From Lophium mytilinum (taxonomy: Eukaryota; Ascomycota; Dothideomycetes; Mytilinidiales; Mytilinidiaceae): a stretch of 64,000 nucleotides of DNA. The position numbers and the translations under genes are program-made. Shown piece after piece: positions 33,801 through 43,986 of this stretch. The notes below the pieces were generated by a model. It ran no database searches. It saw nothing but the letters and a program-made list of their open reading frames with translations, and was not told the origin of the DNA. The DNA is taken from assembly GCA_010093605.1 (NCBI GenBank), contig MU004194.1, positions 1,693,392 through 1,757,391 of the forward strand. Direction: 5' to 3'. Position 1 is the stretch's first letter, and every line of letters starts with the position of its first letter.

Positions 33801-35080
33801 CGACCAAAATCGTATTTCTGGTACGATGCAGACATGCTCCGCCTTTCATCTTAGAATTCGGTCACGATCTCCGGGTTTTCTTGATATGCAGACGCGTGTA
33901 GCGTGGCAGCGTGCTTGCCACTCACTGCATTGACGTCGGCACCATGATCAAGTAGCTTAATGAATGTGGTGGAGCCGTTGTAGAAGTGCTATCACTCTCT
34001 ACTGTGATGTCGATAGACTCTGCGATTAGATTGAGGCGGATCCATGGTTCGAAATGAGACAGACTGCCGAATCCTTACTGCACATGCTCGAATTCATCTC
34101 GATCTTTCCGCCCTAACCTCGCTTTTATGATTAGAGATTGATTCTGCGCCAAATCTGAAGGACTTTGTCTTTGGAGGTTTGGTTCTACCCTATTGCTCTT
34201 TCATCAAAAGCGAAAACTTAAGACCTATCAGACAGAGGTTGGAAAATTTGGGGAAAGAAGTGGCCAATCTATTCGCACGCAGTGTCTGCTTCGGAGCTAT
34301 GAAGCTGCACAAATGAAAAAGGCTACGATATAGCGACCCCGCAAGATGGTCGATGAGAGGAACGACAGAGAAGGGCGGAAAGACCGGGCGATATGCACGT
34401 GAGAGTCACGTGGACATTTGGCCGAAAGTTTCGAAAGCAAGCATCGTGAAGGCCCTCTACAGACGTCATCTTTGAGCTTGGAATACCTCGTGAGTCATGT
34501 AAGCCCATCTGTCGGTGTCGGTAGTTCTCTTGCAAACCTCGCTGCGTTGCGAGTTGGATTCGGGTTTCGAGGGCTATTTCCGTTTTAAGACCAAGGGCTA
34601 CGACTAAAGGCAGCGCCCGGCCGAGGTAAGGGACTTTGAATAGCGAGCTTAAGACTGTGTATGTACGGCTTCAACTCCTATGGAGAAATATACAAATGAA
34701 GTGTGATCTCACAGAGACTCAGGTGGCTAGTGTGTGTCTCAAGGGGGCTAGCACCTACTTTTCTTGGCCTATCCCCGCCCCCTGGCGTCGCCGCCAAATT
34801 CTACGGGCTGCCAACCACAACCTCAATCCCTCAATCCACAGTCAGATGGCCGAATCCATGCCCTGGCCCTGTCCAACGTCTCCGTCCATCACGTCGGAAA
34901 CGCCGTCCCTGTTTTCTAGAAGGCATCGCGTGTTTCATTTGACACCTCCACAATACACTCTAGCTGAGACACGATGCTTCTGCATCTTTCATAAGGGGTC
35001 CTTCAGCGCTGCTTCACGTCTGTCGCGTCCGCTGCTCCTCACATTCGTTTCTAGACACACTTCGTTCCAACGCTGTCACT
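30807..35080. other. Long intergenic stretch, about 4.3 kb, no intact gene
   Basis: GC-rich frames at 30955-31587 (minus) and 31412-31819 (plus) overlap each other and have Cys/Arg/Pro-rich non-domain content. Short frames at 32384-34600 have no recognisable homologues. The only identifiable remnant is the ankyrin fragment at 33851-33981. Base composition is normal, so this is not a RIP island. Confidence 0.5.
33851..33981 (-). pseudogene. Ankyrin-repeat fragment
   Basis: The minus strand reads FIKLLDHGADVNAVSGKHAATLHAS and then AYQENPEIV before a stop at 33851. This is about one and a third ankyrin repeats, with the LLDHGADVNA loop intact. No start or further repeats are in frame, so it is a scrap of a longer ankyrin (possibly NACHT-ankyrin) gene. 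Confidence 0.5.
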
Positions 35081-36087
35081 ATGCGCCTGCTTGTTTGTGC
35101 CTTCCTTCCGCTCGCTGCGCTTGCTGCACGGATCGTGCAATCGAATGACGATGGATGGGCCGAAATCAACATTAGAACTCTCTACAACGTCCTTACAAAC
35201 GCGGGCAATGATGTGATTCTTTCTGCTCCTGCGGAGAATCAATCGGGCAGAGGTTAGAAGCATTTTCTTTTGGTCCGTTTAGGATGGTAACCGCCGCATT
35301 TCGAGCCCATCCCATTCGACTGGTCTCTTGATCGAATTCATGTTGATGAGTTCTAGGATCTTTGGACTCGCCGCCGACCAACCGAACTTCCCCATGCGAG
35401 TTCAATAGCTGCCAAGCTGGGGGTGCAACTGGCTTCAACGCAACCAACCCTCGGCTGAACTGGGTCAACTCGTTCCCAGTCACTTCAATAAAGCACGGTA
35501 TTGATAGCGTCGCGCCTCAATTCTTCGGTACTTCTAGGCCCGACATCGCTGTCACTGGCCCCAACGTGGGCTCCAATCTAGGCTTGATCAACTCATTCTC
35601 TGGAACAGTAGGAGCAGCTTCATATGCGGCCGGTACTGCATCAATTCCGGCTATCGCCTTCTCAGGGAAATCTGGAGAACAAACCGCCTTCGACCAGCCA
35701 ACGCCGCTTTACGCCAGCGTGTACGCAGACTTAGCCCTTAACTTGACTTCCGCCGTTGTCGCATCCGGCGCTCCTCTACTACCTGCCGGGGTCTTTCTGA
35801 ACGTCAACTTCCCTGAAGTTTCTGTGAATACGTGTAGCAGTGCTAGCGATTTCAAGTTCGTGTTCAGTCGAATTCATACAAACATTCTGCCCGTCTCCGT
35901 AGACCCCGACGTCGACACGTGCGGAAACGGCAAAAGACTTCCCACTGAAAGCAAGGTGGTCGGAACAGCGGGCTGCTACGTGAGCGTAAGCCCAGGGAAG
36001 TCATCCGACAAGTCCACTGTTGATGCTGCGACTCAAGCGTTCGTGCTGGACAAGCTCAAGGGCATTCTATCTTGTCTGCCAGCTTGA
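35081..36087 (+). CDS. Secreted SurE-family acid phosphatase / nucleotidase
   Basis: Two exons (35081-35252 and 35357-36087; 104-bp intron) give 300 aa. A signal peptide MRLLVCAFLPLAALA is followed directly by RIVQSNDDGW, with the SurE metal-binding NDDG at 22-25. Further SurE blocks are VILSAPAENQSGRGS, DIAVTGPNVGSNLG (about the GxNxG loop), GTASIPAIAFSG and LLPAGVFLNVNFP. Fungal secreted SurE proteins are phosphatases acting on nucleotides or small phosphoesters (family knowledge). Two or more Cys near the C terminus fit an extracellular protein. It converges on the P450 gene, 255 bp apart; a link with the cluster is not shown. Confidence 0.88.
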
Positions 36088-36342
36088 AGTGAGCCATTCT
36101 GGTAGCAATTCACGCCAATACTACCTCGACCGATTCTTCTCTTCGCTGCGGTTTTTTATACCTCTAAAAATCACTAAGAGGCTGCTCTGATTATGATTAG
36201 AGAAACACAGTCCGCAGACCTAACATCGTAGCATTATTGCAACAGCTAGCTTCCACGTGAGGTGCCTCCACACAAAACGTTTACCGAACCAGAAACGTAT
36301 GAAGCCTTAGGTCTACAAGTAACAATAGCGCACCGGGACGGC

Positions 36343-38129
36343 CTAAAATTGAAATTTCCCGGTCTCATCCACTCTTGACTTGATCAGAATTTTCATGTCC
36401 GGATTTGGTATCAGATCGGCACCCATATGCATTGGCACTGGCCTCTCCGTAACCCCATCTGAGAACTTCACGTCGTACTTTGTTAACAAATGTACAAGAA
36501 TAATCTTTATCTCGTTCGAAGCAAAAAACCGGCCCGGACACGCGTGCTTTCCGTGTCCAAAGACGATACTGTCGTTGCTTGTGCTGACAAACTGATACTT
36601 GGTCGCGCCGCCGGGCTCTTGGCTGAGGTTCAGAAACCGATGGCCGTCGAATTTGAAGGGATCGGGAAAGACGGATGGGTCGACCGACCGCAGCGTAGGG
36701 ACACCGAGGGTGGCGCCCTTTGGAATAACGGTGCCATCGGAGAGAGTCACTGTTTCTTCGGCAACCCGGTTCACCGGTACTTTTAGGGCGTAAGTATAGC
36801 ATGCTGGCGTGGGAAAGCAGAACACTTACACATCGTCACGGGCGTAAGCCGCGAGCTTTCCTTCATGAAACTGTCCATCAATTTCAACTTTCCCAACGCC
36901 AATTTATCCCACTTCCCTGTCTGCTGGTAGACATCGTGAATCTCCTTGCGCAACAGCTCAATATACTCAGGATGGGCAATCAGGTCGTAGAGAATGTTCA
37001 CAAATGTTACAGACGTCGTATGCACGGCTCCGAGAGTATAATTCAGCTGCGCGTATACAGGATCGACGTACACACCTTTGGCGTCTGCCACAGACTGGAC
37101 CCATTGGATTGCATCTACCGGTTTTGTGACTGGCTCTCCCGCTTCCCGTTCTTTTTCCTGCGCCCGCCGCCTCGCCTCAAGCTCAGGTTCCAGAATGCGA
37201 CGAGCTGTTCGAATTGATGCGCGCAGTTTCCTCGTTTGGGGGAGGAACCAATGTGCGATCGGGCGGAGGATAGGTGGGCAAAGGCGCAGTACAAATGCAC
37301 CTGTGAAGAAATCGACGGTGTAGTCGACGGCAATGTTGAGCCATTCCTCATTCCTGGCAAGGGCTGGGATGAAGATTCGAGTGGAGAGACGCGCGATGAT
37401 CTTCAATGCAGCTTGGTCGAACTGGTATTCGTGCCACTCTGTACGCTGTCAGAGTTGTGTGGTTAGTATTGAAGGGGTGGAATACCTGTGCTGAATGGGA
37501 ACAGTTCTTCCAGGGTCAAAGAGGCCTCGGGAGATAGTATCTCTGTCACATGACCTAAAATTCTGTAAGCATTCTTCTCTCTATCACACTGACCGTTCAT
37601 CCGATAGAGAACCATCGAAACTTACTGAGAGACTGTGTAAGGCCGATTCTCACCGAATCCGTGAAAACGTTACTATCCACCGCAGGTTTGAATCCCTGAA
37701 AGCCTGGATAAGTAGTGAAGAAATGCTGCTTGAGCCATGCTTTGAACGTCATTCTATCGTCGTTCCTAATTTCATCCATCATCACCGGAGGCAAAAGGAT
37801 CAAAGGCCCGCAATTTGCCATAACTTGAAATGGGGATTTTGTCTGGGCATTGTAAGCATTCTCTCCGGGAGGCTATTGAAAGACTAGGGATCCCGTACGC
37901 TTCGTAGTCCCTCAACCATTATATCTTTCGCCGAGGCTAGCCACCGCTGCTTTGCCTTCCACGAGTTTTCATCCTTCCCAATCCTCACGAAGCCGGCGTA
38001 GGGGCGGTCGTTGAAATAGATAGATAACGTCAAGATGATCACAAAGGCTGTCACAGCGATGGCAGCCTTGAGACCAACGCCAGTATCGATAAACATGGTC
38101 GAAATGGATGCAGGAGGAAGAGATGGCAT
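36343..38129 (-). CDS. Cytochrome P450 monooxygenase
   Basis: Five minus-strand exons: 38129-37899, 37842-37626, 37554-37486, 37438-36830 and 36779-36343, coding about 520 aa. An N-terminal membrane anchor (GLKAAIAVTAFVIILTL) leads to the catalytic domain. ExxR is ESSR at 366-369, the PERF-equivalent is FKFDGHRF, and the heme loop FGHGKHACPGRFF has its Cys ligand near 456. The first Met is uncertain: 38222, 38129 and 38096 are in frame, and I prefer 38129. The first splice junction (GTACGG donor) is the least certain. The sequence resembles fungal secondary-metabolism P450s; the substrate is unknown. It is the most downstream of four same-strand genes ending at 42636. Confidence 0.87.
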
Positions 38130-38419
38130 GGCGAAGGATTGGAGTGGCGTCCCAGTCTCCGTTGCGGGATTGATTTCGAAAGATAAATACGCTTGATGAG
38201 TGTTTTGGCAAATCTTGGACATTGAAATGCGGTATATTGTATATTAGTGAAGGCATCGGAAGCTCTAGTACCCGCTCCGAAGAAGCGGAAGCGAGGGAGC
38301 ATAACCGCCCTAGACGGCAACTCCCCCAGATTCACCCCGCCTTTTCTGGTCCCCGCAGCTCAAAGTTCTCTTAGCGCAGATCTTGATGGATCTAAACCCC
38401 CTTTGAAACATCTTGTACA

Positions 38420-39280
38420 CTAAGCCATCGGCTTTCTTCCCCAAGCGTACCTGATGACATACTCAGCCCCGAGTTCCGCCATTTCCGCAAGTAATCTTGG
38501 AATCAGAGTCTCCAACTCCTCCGTAGTCAACGACTTGACCCCTCCAGGAAGCATCCTGGTATGGCCTAGGATCCCATTTAGAGCTACCGACATAGAGCTA
38601 TACCCCTTCTCCCTCAAGCATGCATCAGGCTGTCTACACCCATACGGAATGGGTACAACTGCGGTCTCCACGTCCTCGAATCCTGCTTCCTGGAGCCACT
38701 GCGGCAATGCATGTGCATAAGTCATCGGAACCCGCATGAAGCCGAAGAACTCCCCCATCAGCGAGATGAACTGATGCATTACCGGCCCGTCGTTGGGGCC
38801 AATTGCTTGCTCAGCTTCCACGAACTGGACCCAGCCACCTGGTTTCACGAGTTGAAGGGTTTGCCGAACATTGTTCTCGGTGTTGGGACCAGCGGCTGCG
38901 AGCATCAGGCGTTGATGGACCAGGTCGAATGTGCCCAGTAGGTTCTCTGGCCAGGGCTCTAGAATGTTTTGTTTCTGGAAACTCATTCCCTTCACCGGGC
39001 TCGAAGGGAAGTGGGATCCAAGCAGGTCGACGCCAAGAAGCTGGTCGGTCTCGCGAATGTGCGCGGGGATGAAATGATGGTATAAGTCCAAGAGCAAGGT
39101 GCCATCGTACGTGCCAACGTCGAGGATATGGAGATTGGATTTGTTTAGATCGATAGGAGCGAGAATGATTTTGTTGCCGTTCGCGGCTTTGAACATCTCG
39201 TGCTGATCTCTGAGACGGCGGCCTTCTGCATCAGACTCCAAGAGATATTCGCGTCCGTTGAATTCATCCTGGGTCGCCAT
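38420..39280 (-). CDS. SAM-dependent methyltransferase, LaeA-like family
   Basis: A single 286-aa frame. Motif I is ILDVGTYDGTLLLDL (about 52-66), then GVDLLGSHFP (motif II acidic residue), then GTFDLVHQRLMLAA and VKPGGWVQFVEAE (motifs III-IV). This is a class I Rossmann methyltransferase of the LaeA/UMTA type, common in fungal metabolite clusters either as tailoring O-methyltransferases or as regulators. No nuclear signal is evident and the protein is short, so a tailoring enzyme is more likely (inference). It lies 290 bp from the P450 start and 466 bp from the dehydrogenase end, on the same strand. Confidence 0.85.
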   Translation of the reverse strand: MATQDEFNGREYLLESDAEGRRLRDQHEMFKAANGNKIILAPIDLNKSNLHILDVGTYDGTLLLDLYHHFIPAHIRETDQLLGVDLLGSHFPSSPVKGMSFQKQNILEPWPENLLGTFDLVHQRLMLAAAGPNTENNVRQTLQLVKPGGWVQFVEAEQAIGPNDGPVMHQFISLMGEFFGFMRVPMTYAHALPQWLQEAGFEDVETAVVPIPYGCRQPDACLREKGYSSMSVALNGILGHTRMLPGGVKSLTTEELETLIPRLLAEMAELGAEYVIRYAWGRKPMA

Positions 39281-39745
39281 ATTTTTTATTGTGAAAATGC
39301 TTACAATCGGTATCGAACTTGTAGCTTGACATTAAACCGTGCCGTCTCTGTTATTTAAGGTGGAAAAGGTATGATGCGGAGACATACCGGAGACTTTTGC
39401 AGAGATGAGTAAGATTTTAGACCAGTTGTAGGCCTTAAGGCCTCACATCAGCGCAATAGAAGAACGGTGGATTAGGTCCGTCAATCTCACCCGGCAAAAT
39501 CCGATCATCGCGGTGTATTTGTCAGTACCTCACGTTGTGTAAATCATTCGTGCGAAGTTAAATCCTGCGTTTTCGATATCTCGATTGAGTCAGAACGAAT
39601 CAGCCAAGAATTGCTCTTCTTGGTCCTTTTGCGCGTTCAAGAAGTGCAACTCCTTGGGCTCGACTACCTTCCCGCCGTGCTCAGCTCTTTGCAAACTATT
39701 TACGAGAAGCTTTACGCGCTGCCAGATATCAGATGCGCAACGAGT
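39281..39745. other. Intergenic, methyltransferase promoter
   Basis: 465 bp between the methyltransferase start and the dehydrogenase stop. A plus-strand frame overlapping 39585-39905 is antisense to the dehydrogenase and is a shadow. A CGG repeat lies at 39377-39394. Confidence 0.5.
39377..39394. promoter_or_regulatory. CGGAGAC direct repeat upstream of the methyltransferase
   Basis: CGGAGAC occurs twice with an 11-bp period (CGG-N8-CGG), about 100 bp upstream of the start at 39280. Zn2Cys6 regulators bind CGG half-sites, and one such gene ends this cluster. Binding is inferred; the other cluster promoters do not show a clear copy. Confidence 0.3.
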
Positions 39746-40597
39746 CTACCAGGGTTGCACCCCATCCCTAAGTATGACTTTTCCCACATCGGAATCTCTT
39801 GCGCCCTCCAGAACAGCTTTTATGAAATCACCCGCAACAGCTGGATCACCAGCGCCCCTCTTCTTGTTCGCTTCTTGGCTCCCTCCAAGCCCTGTGGCGA
39901 GGTAACCGGGAGAGATACACCATACCTTGACCCCATCTTCCTTCAGGACCCGATACCAATCCCGCATCATCATGTTCATGCCAGTCTTGCTGCTCCGGTA
40001 TGCTGGAATGCTGAACTCGTCCTTTGGCCATCCCTTTGCAGGAGACTTATTGACAAAAATGGCAAGGTTCTCTGACCCAGCCAGGGTGGACGTCCCGCTG
40101 GTTATGAACAGAAGACGGGGGTTCGGAGACTGGACAAGGAGCTCCATGAAAGTAGACGTCATGATGTGTGTTCCCACAGTGTTGACGTTCCAGGACGCGT
40201 TCCACATTTGCCGCACGGTCATGTGACCAGCCTTGACTTCCTGGTCCAGTTGGGCACCTAGAGAATGTTAGCTGAGTGCTGGGCGTCGCCGAATTTGAAG
40301 GATGTACGTACCTGCATTGTTGACGAGAGCATCAAGCCGGCCGTACTTGGATTGTACCTCGGTGAAGGCTGTAGTGATAGAATCGTCGTCTTCGATGTCA
40401 ACTTGGATGGGGAACAGCTTGCTGCGAGAGGACGGGAACTCCTTAACAGCGACATCAATTGCTTCTTCAGCTTTGGCGAGGGATCTGCCGCCCAGGAGAA
40501 TAGTGTAGCTTTCATCGGACGAGTACAGGGCCCGAATGATCTGAAATCCAAGACCGGTGTTGGCGCCGGTGACCAAGATGACGTCCTGTGAAGGCAT
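39746..40597 (-). CDS. Short-chain dehydrogenase/reductase (classical SDR)
   Basis: Two minus-strand exons (40597-40312 and 40257-39746; 54-bp intron) give 265 aa. The intron falls inside the NNAG motif and splicing restores it (93-96). The cofactor loop is TGANTGLG at 10-17, GGRS near 36-39 suggests NADP preference, the catalytic Ser is in FITSGTST (about 149), and YRSSK gives Tyr182 and Lys186. Late CISPGYLATGL is the usual proline-glycine loop. The fold and all catalytic residues are present, so it is likely active; the substrate is unknown. It sits between the methyltransferase and the regulator on one strand. Confidence 0.9.
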
Positions 40598-40732
40598 GTT
40601 CGGAACAATGTGGTGCAGAATAGCTCAAGATGGATTGATAAGGAGGATGGTCGATGGTTGAAGTCGGTAGCTCGAGATGATTTGAGAAGGAGGATAGTTG
40701 GTGTAGCTCCCTGCTTTTATGATCGAAATGGT

Positions 40733-40790
40733 CGCCCGACTCGCCCGCATCACGTGACCTCTCACCCGACTCACCCGACTCACCCGTCGA
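40733..40790. repeat. CCCGACTCA short tandem repeat with a CACGTG site
   Basis: CCCGACTC-type units (40733-40748 and 40763-40790) flank CACGTG at 40751-40756, in the gap between the dehydrogenase start (40597) and the regulator stop (40780). The repeat overlaps the last codons of the regulator. CACGTG is a bHLH site, so it could serve the dehydrogenase promoter. Confidence 0.4.
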
Positions 40791-42636
40791 AAAGAAATGG
40801 ATCCACGTCGTCATAGGATAGGTCTAGGAACTGCTCCAAATAGGCCCATTCGTCGTTTATCGTCATCGGATATTCAGTTAGCGACCAGTCCCATTCATCG
40901 TTGCTTAGTCGCGAAACGGTAGCTTCAATCAGCCGCCGCACTCTCCGCGTGTCCTTGCTCTTCGCCTCTTTCTCTTCACACAACTTTCCCGCATCCCGCA
41001 GCAGTCCTAGTGAGGCCACTCGATCTATTGCTACACCGCTCGTTTGCGCGGGTAGTTGCCTCGTTATGCACAGAACGAGACACAACGCCATGCATCCGAG
41101 CAAGAAATCATGCCATGTGATGCTGCCCATGAACCACTTCTCAGTCTCCAGCTGCCCACCAGGCTCGAACTCGGTGCGGAGTTGCAGGGATCGCCGTAAG
41201 AGATCGGTTGCTGCGGTGCAGCACGTCTGGACACTCTCTTTCCGACCACGGGTAACGAATCTTCTATGTAAGACGCAGAGGCATTTCAGGTATATGAATT
41301 CGACGCACAGTCGCGTCACAATGATCGAGGGACTGTCAGCGACTGATTCCGCCAGAGACCGGGGCTGGAACACAATGGGAAGACTAGTGTGTATGACACG
41401 TAGTTCTGCATCGATGGCGTCGACTTCGCTATCCGTATAGGCCCCCACAGACTGGGTTAGACGAACGATCTTCTCAAAGACTGCCATGAGCTTGTGCTTG
41501 GCGACGTAGAATAGCAGCTCTGTGTGCTCCGTGTCCGGGCGTGCAGGTGGCAATTCTATGGTGTCTTCATCAAAATCCGAATCTAGGAGATTGGTGGGCG
41601 GAGGCGTGTCCCAGGTGGGATATTGGACTGTGCTAGGCAGGCCAAGTTGGAAGGAGACGAACAGGTCTAGTTGCATGGCGAGAGACCAAGTGCGACGACG
41701 CATTTCGACTGCGAAGGGGGATATGCCGACGATTTTGGACGCATCGCGGTGGTAGCCCTGTGTTATTGCAAGGCGAATGAGTATTCCAAAAAGAACAGCA
41801 AGATCGGAGGACATGTCCATGCTCGTGATGCACTTCCGCTGCGCGTAGAGTACCAAGGCTTCGACAGCTAATGGCCGAGCGCGAAAGTACGACCCAGCAG
41901 TAAGGCAATGTGCAGCCGCAACGGCAAAGCGGCTGTGGCTCCCGGCTGAGCTTTGAGACAAGGTTCTCGCTGAAATGTCAAGGACGGAGAATAGGATCGA
42001 TGTCCAGAGCGGCGAGGTGGAAGCGGGATCGTCCCAGAATTTATGGTACATCCTGCTGAACTGCCCCGAATGAATGAAGGGAGCCACGATAGCCTTGGAT
42101 CTGAAGTACGAGGCGACTAGTCTATCAGCGTCTCTTCGGGGTGGGAGGAACTGGGAGAGAATCTCGCGATACGGCAACGGTTTGCCTTGGCCGAAAAGCA
42201 GCCTTGTTCCATCATCGTCGTCGATGGCGCTGGAGAGATCAGAGCCCCCTTCCCCAGATCCTAGCTCTTCCACGTCCTCTAGCATGGCAGACCAGTGCGT
42301 CGAGCCATTGTACATGACTTCACTGGGCGGGAGAGCTGTGATTTCCACCTCTCCACTTGACACAGTAGTCTCATCACCGTCACCACTGCTTGACCGCGAG
42401 AGCTGCTGGACCAGCTGTTCCAGATACTCGACCCGGGCCTCCGCCCGCAACCTCATATCGTGCTCTTCCTGGATCCCCGTAATGTTGCGATCGTACACGC
42501 ACGTCGCGCCGGCATTCCTCCGCGTGCACGCGCTACAAGGCGAGCGCCTGTCGCACTTGAGTTTGCGAATGCGGCACTCGATGCACGCACGCAGCTCGCG
42601 ATTGCGCGTGATTTTGGTCCGCGGTTGGGTTGACAT
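40780..42636 (-). CDS. Zn2Cys6 transcription factor, probable cluster regulator
   Basis: A single 618-aa frame. The zinc cluster has Cys18, 21, 28, 34, 37 and 46 (CX2CX6CX5CX2CX8C), followed by a short coiled-coil linker (MRLRAEARVEYLEQLVQQL, about 61-79). The middle fungal-specific domain includes RPLAVEALVLYAQRKCITSMDMSSDLAVLFGILIRLA and the MRRRTWSLAMQLDLFVSFQLGLPS block, the standard Fungal_trans core. Its start is 194 bp before the relic at 42830. It lies at the upstream end of the P450-methyltransferase-dehydrogenase row, as pathway-specific regulators often do. Target genes are inferred from position only. Confidence 0.9.
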   Translation of the reverse strand: MSTQPRTKITRNRELRACIECRIRKLKCDRRSPCSACTRRNAGATCVYDRNITGIQEEHDMRLRAEARVEYLEQLVQQLSRSSSGDGDETTVSSGEVEITALPPSEVMYNGSTHWSAMLEDVEELGSGEGGSDLSSAIDDDDGTRLLFGQGKPLPYREILSQFLPPRRDADRLVASYFRSKAIVAPFIHSGQFSRMYHKFWDDPASTSPLWTSILFSVLDISARTLSQSSAGSHSRFAVAAAHCLTAGSYFRARPLAVEALVLYAQRKCITSMDMSSDLAVLFGILIRLAITQGYHRDASKIVGISPFAVEMRRRTWSLAMQLDLFVSFQLGLPSTVQYPTWDTPPPTNLLDSDFDEDTIELPPARPDTEHTELLFYVAKHKLMAVFEKIVRLTQSVGAYTDSEVDAIDAELRVIHTSLPIVFQPRSLAESVADSPSIIVTRLCVEFIYLKCLCVLHRRFVTRGRKESVQTCCTAATDLLRRSLQLRTEFEPGGQLETEKWFMGSITWHDFLLGCMALCLVLCITRQLPAQTSGVAIDRVASLGLLRDAGKLCEEKEAKSKDTRRVRRLIEATVSRLSNDEWDWSLTEYPMTINDEWAYLEQFLDLSYDDVDPFLFDG

Positions 42637-42829
42637 TTGATGGACTGGATCTGCATTGTTGTTGGGGTGGGGCTACAGATCGTGGTTCCTAGCTCTGCGA
42701 TCTTCTTTGACCGTAGTCTTAATCAGGGCTAGCAGCAAGCCCCCATTATTCCCCATATAAGCTAACTCTTCACTACCTTATTACTACCCTTCTCGAGCAA
42801 AACGTCTACCTCTTTCCAACTAACCGCTC

Positions 42830-43090
42830 TTGCTAACGACGTACTGCATTGCCGCTCTGCCCTCCAAGTCTCCAGCTAGCATTGCCGTCTACGACATCTA
42901 CAGCTCAGCTTCCACGACGACGGCATCATCGAGCAGTTCCGCCCCGTCGACATCGCCAACTAGCAACGGTCTCGGTGTCAGCACTGGCACTCTGATTGGC
43001 ATTGTGATCTCAGTAGTGTGCAGCGTCAGCGGTCTCGCATTCGGAATAGGCTTCAGAATTTACAAGTATCGCGACGTGCACAGGACGTAG
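42830..43090 (+). pseudogene. C-terminal relic of a Ser-rich single-pass membrane protein
   Basis: The frame has no ATG; a TAA stands just upstream at 42821. It encodes a Ser/Thr-rich stretch followed by a membrane helix (TLIGIVISVVCSVSGLAFGIGF) and a short basic tail, KYRDVHRT. This resembles the end of fungal cell-surface sensor-type glycoproteins. The region upstream is only 194 bp to the divergent regulator, so the rest is missing, or it is an exon of something I cannot see. Confidence 0.35.
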
Positions 43091-43986
43091 AAGACTGAGC
43101 TCTAACACCTGAGCACAAACGTAGATTTGTTACTATTTAGGGGCAAAAGAAGGATGTTGCTAAAATAACCCTGTCTTTTTGCTACATTCATCACTCCCTT
43201 TCACTTCGCGCACCACGCCTCTTTTCTCGGGCTGTCAGTTCTGGCCGTACGTTATAAAAATGGAAAGCCTTCGGCATTTTCAGTGTGGCACAGCTTCTTG
43301 AAACAAGCACATGAGAAGAGAGGCTGCGAACATTGGAAGACTTCCTACTACCGGAACAACACGTACGCCGGTCCTATTCTAGGGTAGCCATCGAGGTCGC
43401 CAGGGACACGAAAACATGGCTTCGTTGTAAGTCTCCATCGCGACACCAGCTGCTTCCACGTGGCCTGAATCAAAATATCAGCTGGCTCAATCCTGAGCAT
43501 AGCCTGAAGATTCCCTCCGGCGCCGCCCGCGCCGCCGCGTCCGACATGGCAATCCTGAACACTGATAGGTGTAGTGCTGTCTTGCGGGAGTCCCTATTGA
43601 ACACGCTGGACTCGTTCTTTGGGCCAGAACAAACGCTGTTCGCCACCAACACCAGAATTTGGAAAGCATCCCGTGTCTCGTTAGGTTTCATCCTCATGGT
43701 ATGCAATCAATTTGAAACTAGGAATATGATATGATTAGCTTGAGAACAAGCGGCAAGCTTGAGGACAGTTCAACGACACTTTGAAAGGATCCGTACCATT
43801 TTGAAGAGCCCACAATGTTCTTAAACAGTATAAAGGTTCATATGCCCCGATCTCAGTCACGTACTGGCAGTTGCATTTTGAATTTTCCTTTCCCTCCCCA
43901 ATTTGCTCACTCAGTCTTTCTCCGTCCCCGCTATCTGCTCTCAAACCCGGTAGCTTTACATATCGAGACTAGCCTCTTCTTCCCCT
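43091..43986. other. Intergenic, no supported gene
   Basis: A 133-codon frame (43333-43734) is mirrored by an antisense frame and has no recognisable domain. The last 100 bp are the pyrimidine-rich leader of the secreted-protein gene. Confidence 0.45.

Noticed and set aside
37680-37700. GGTTTGAATCC, a possible tRNA B box
   Set aside because: Lies inside a P450 exon and no tRNA-like arms surround it.
43333-43734. 133-codon plus-strand frame
   Set aside because: Antisense frame of similar length, no domain, no start-context or intron support.
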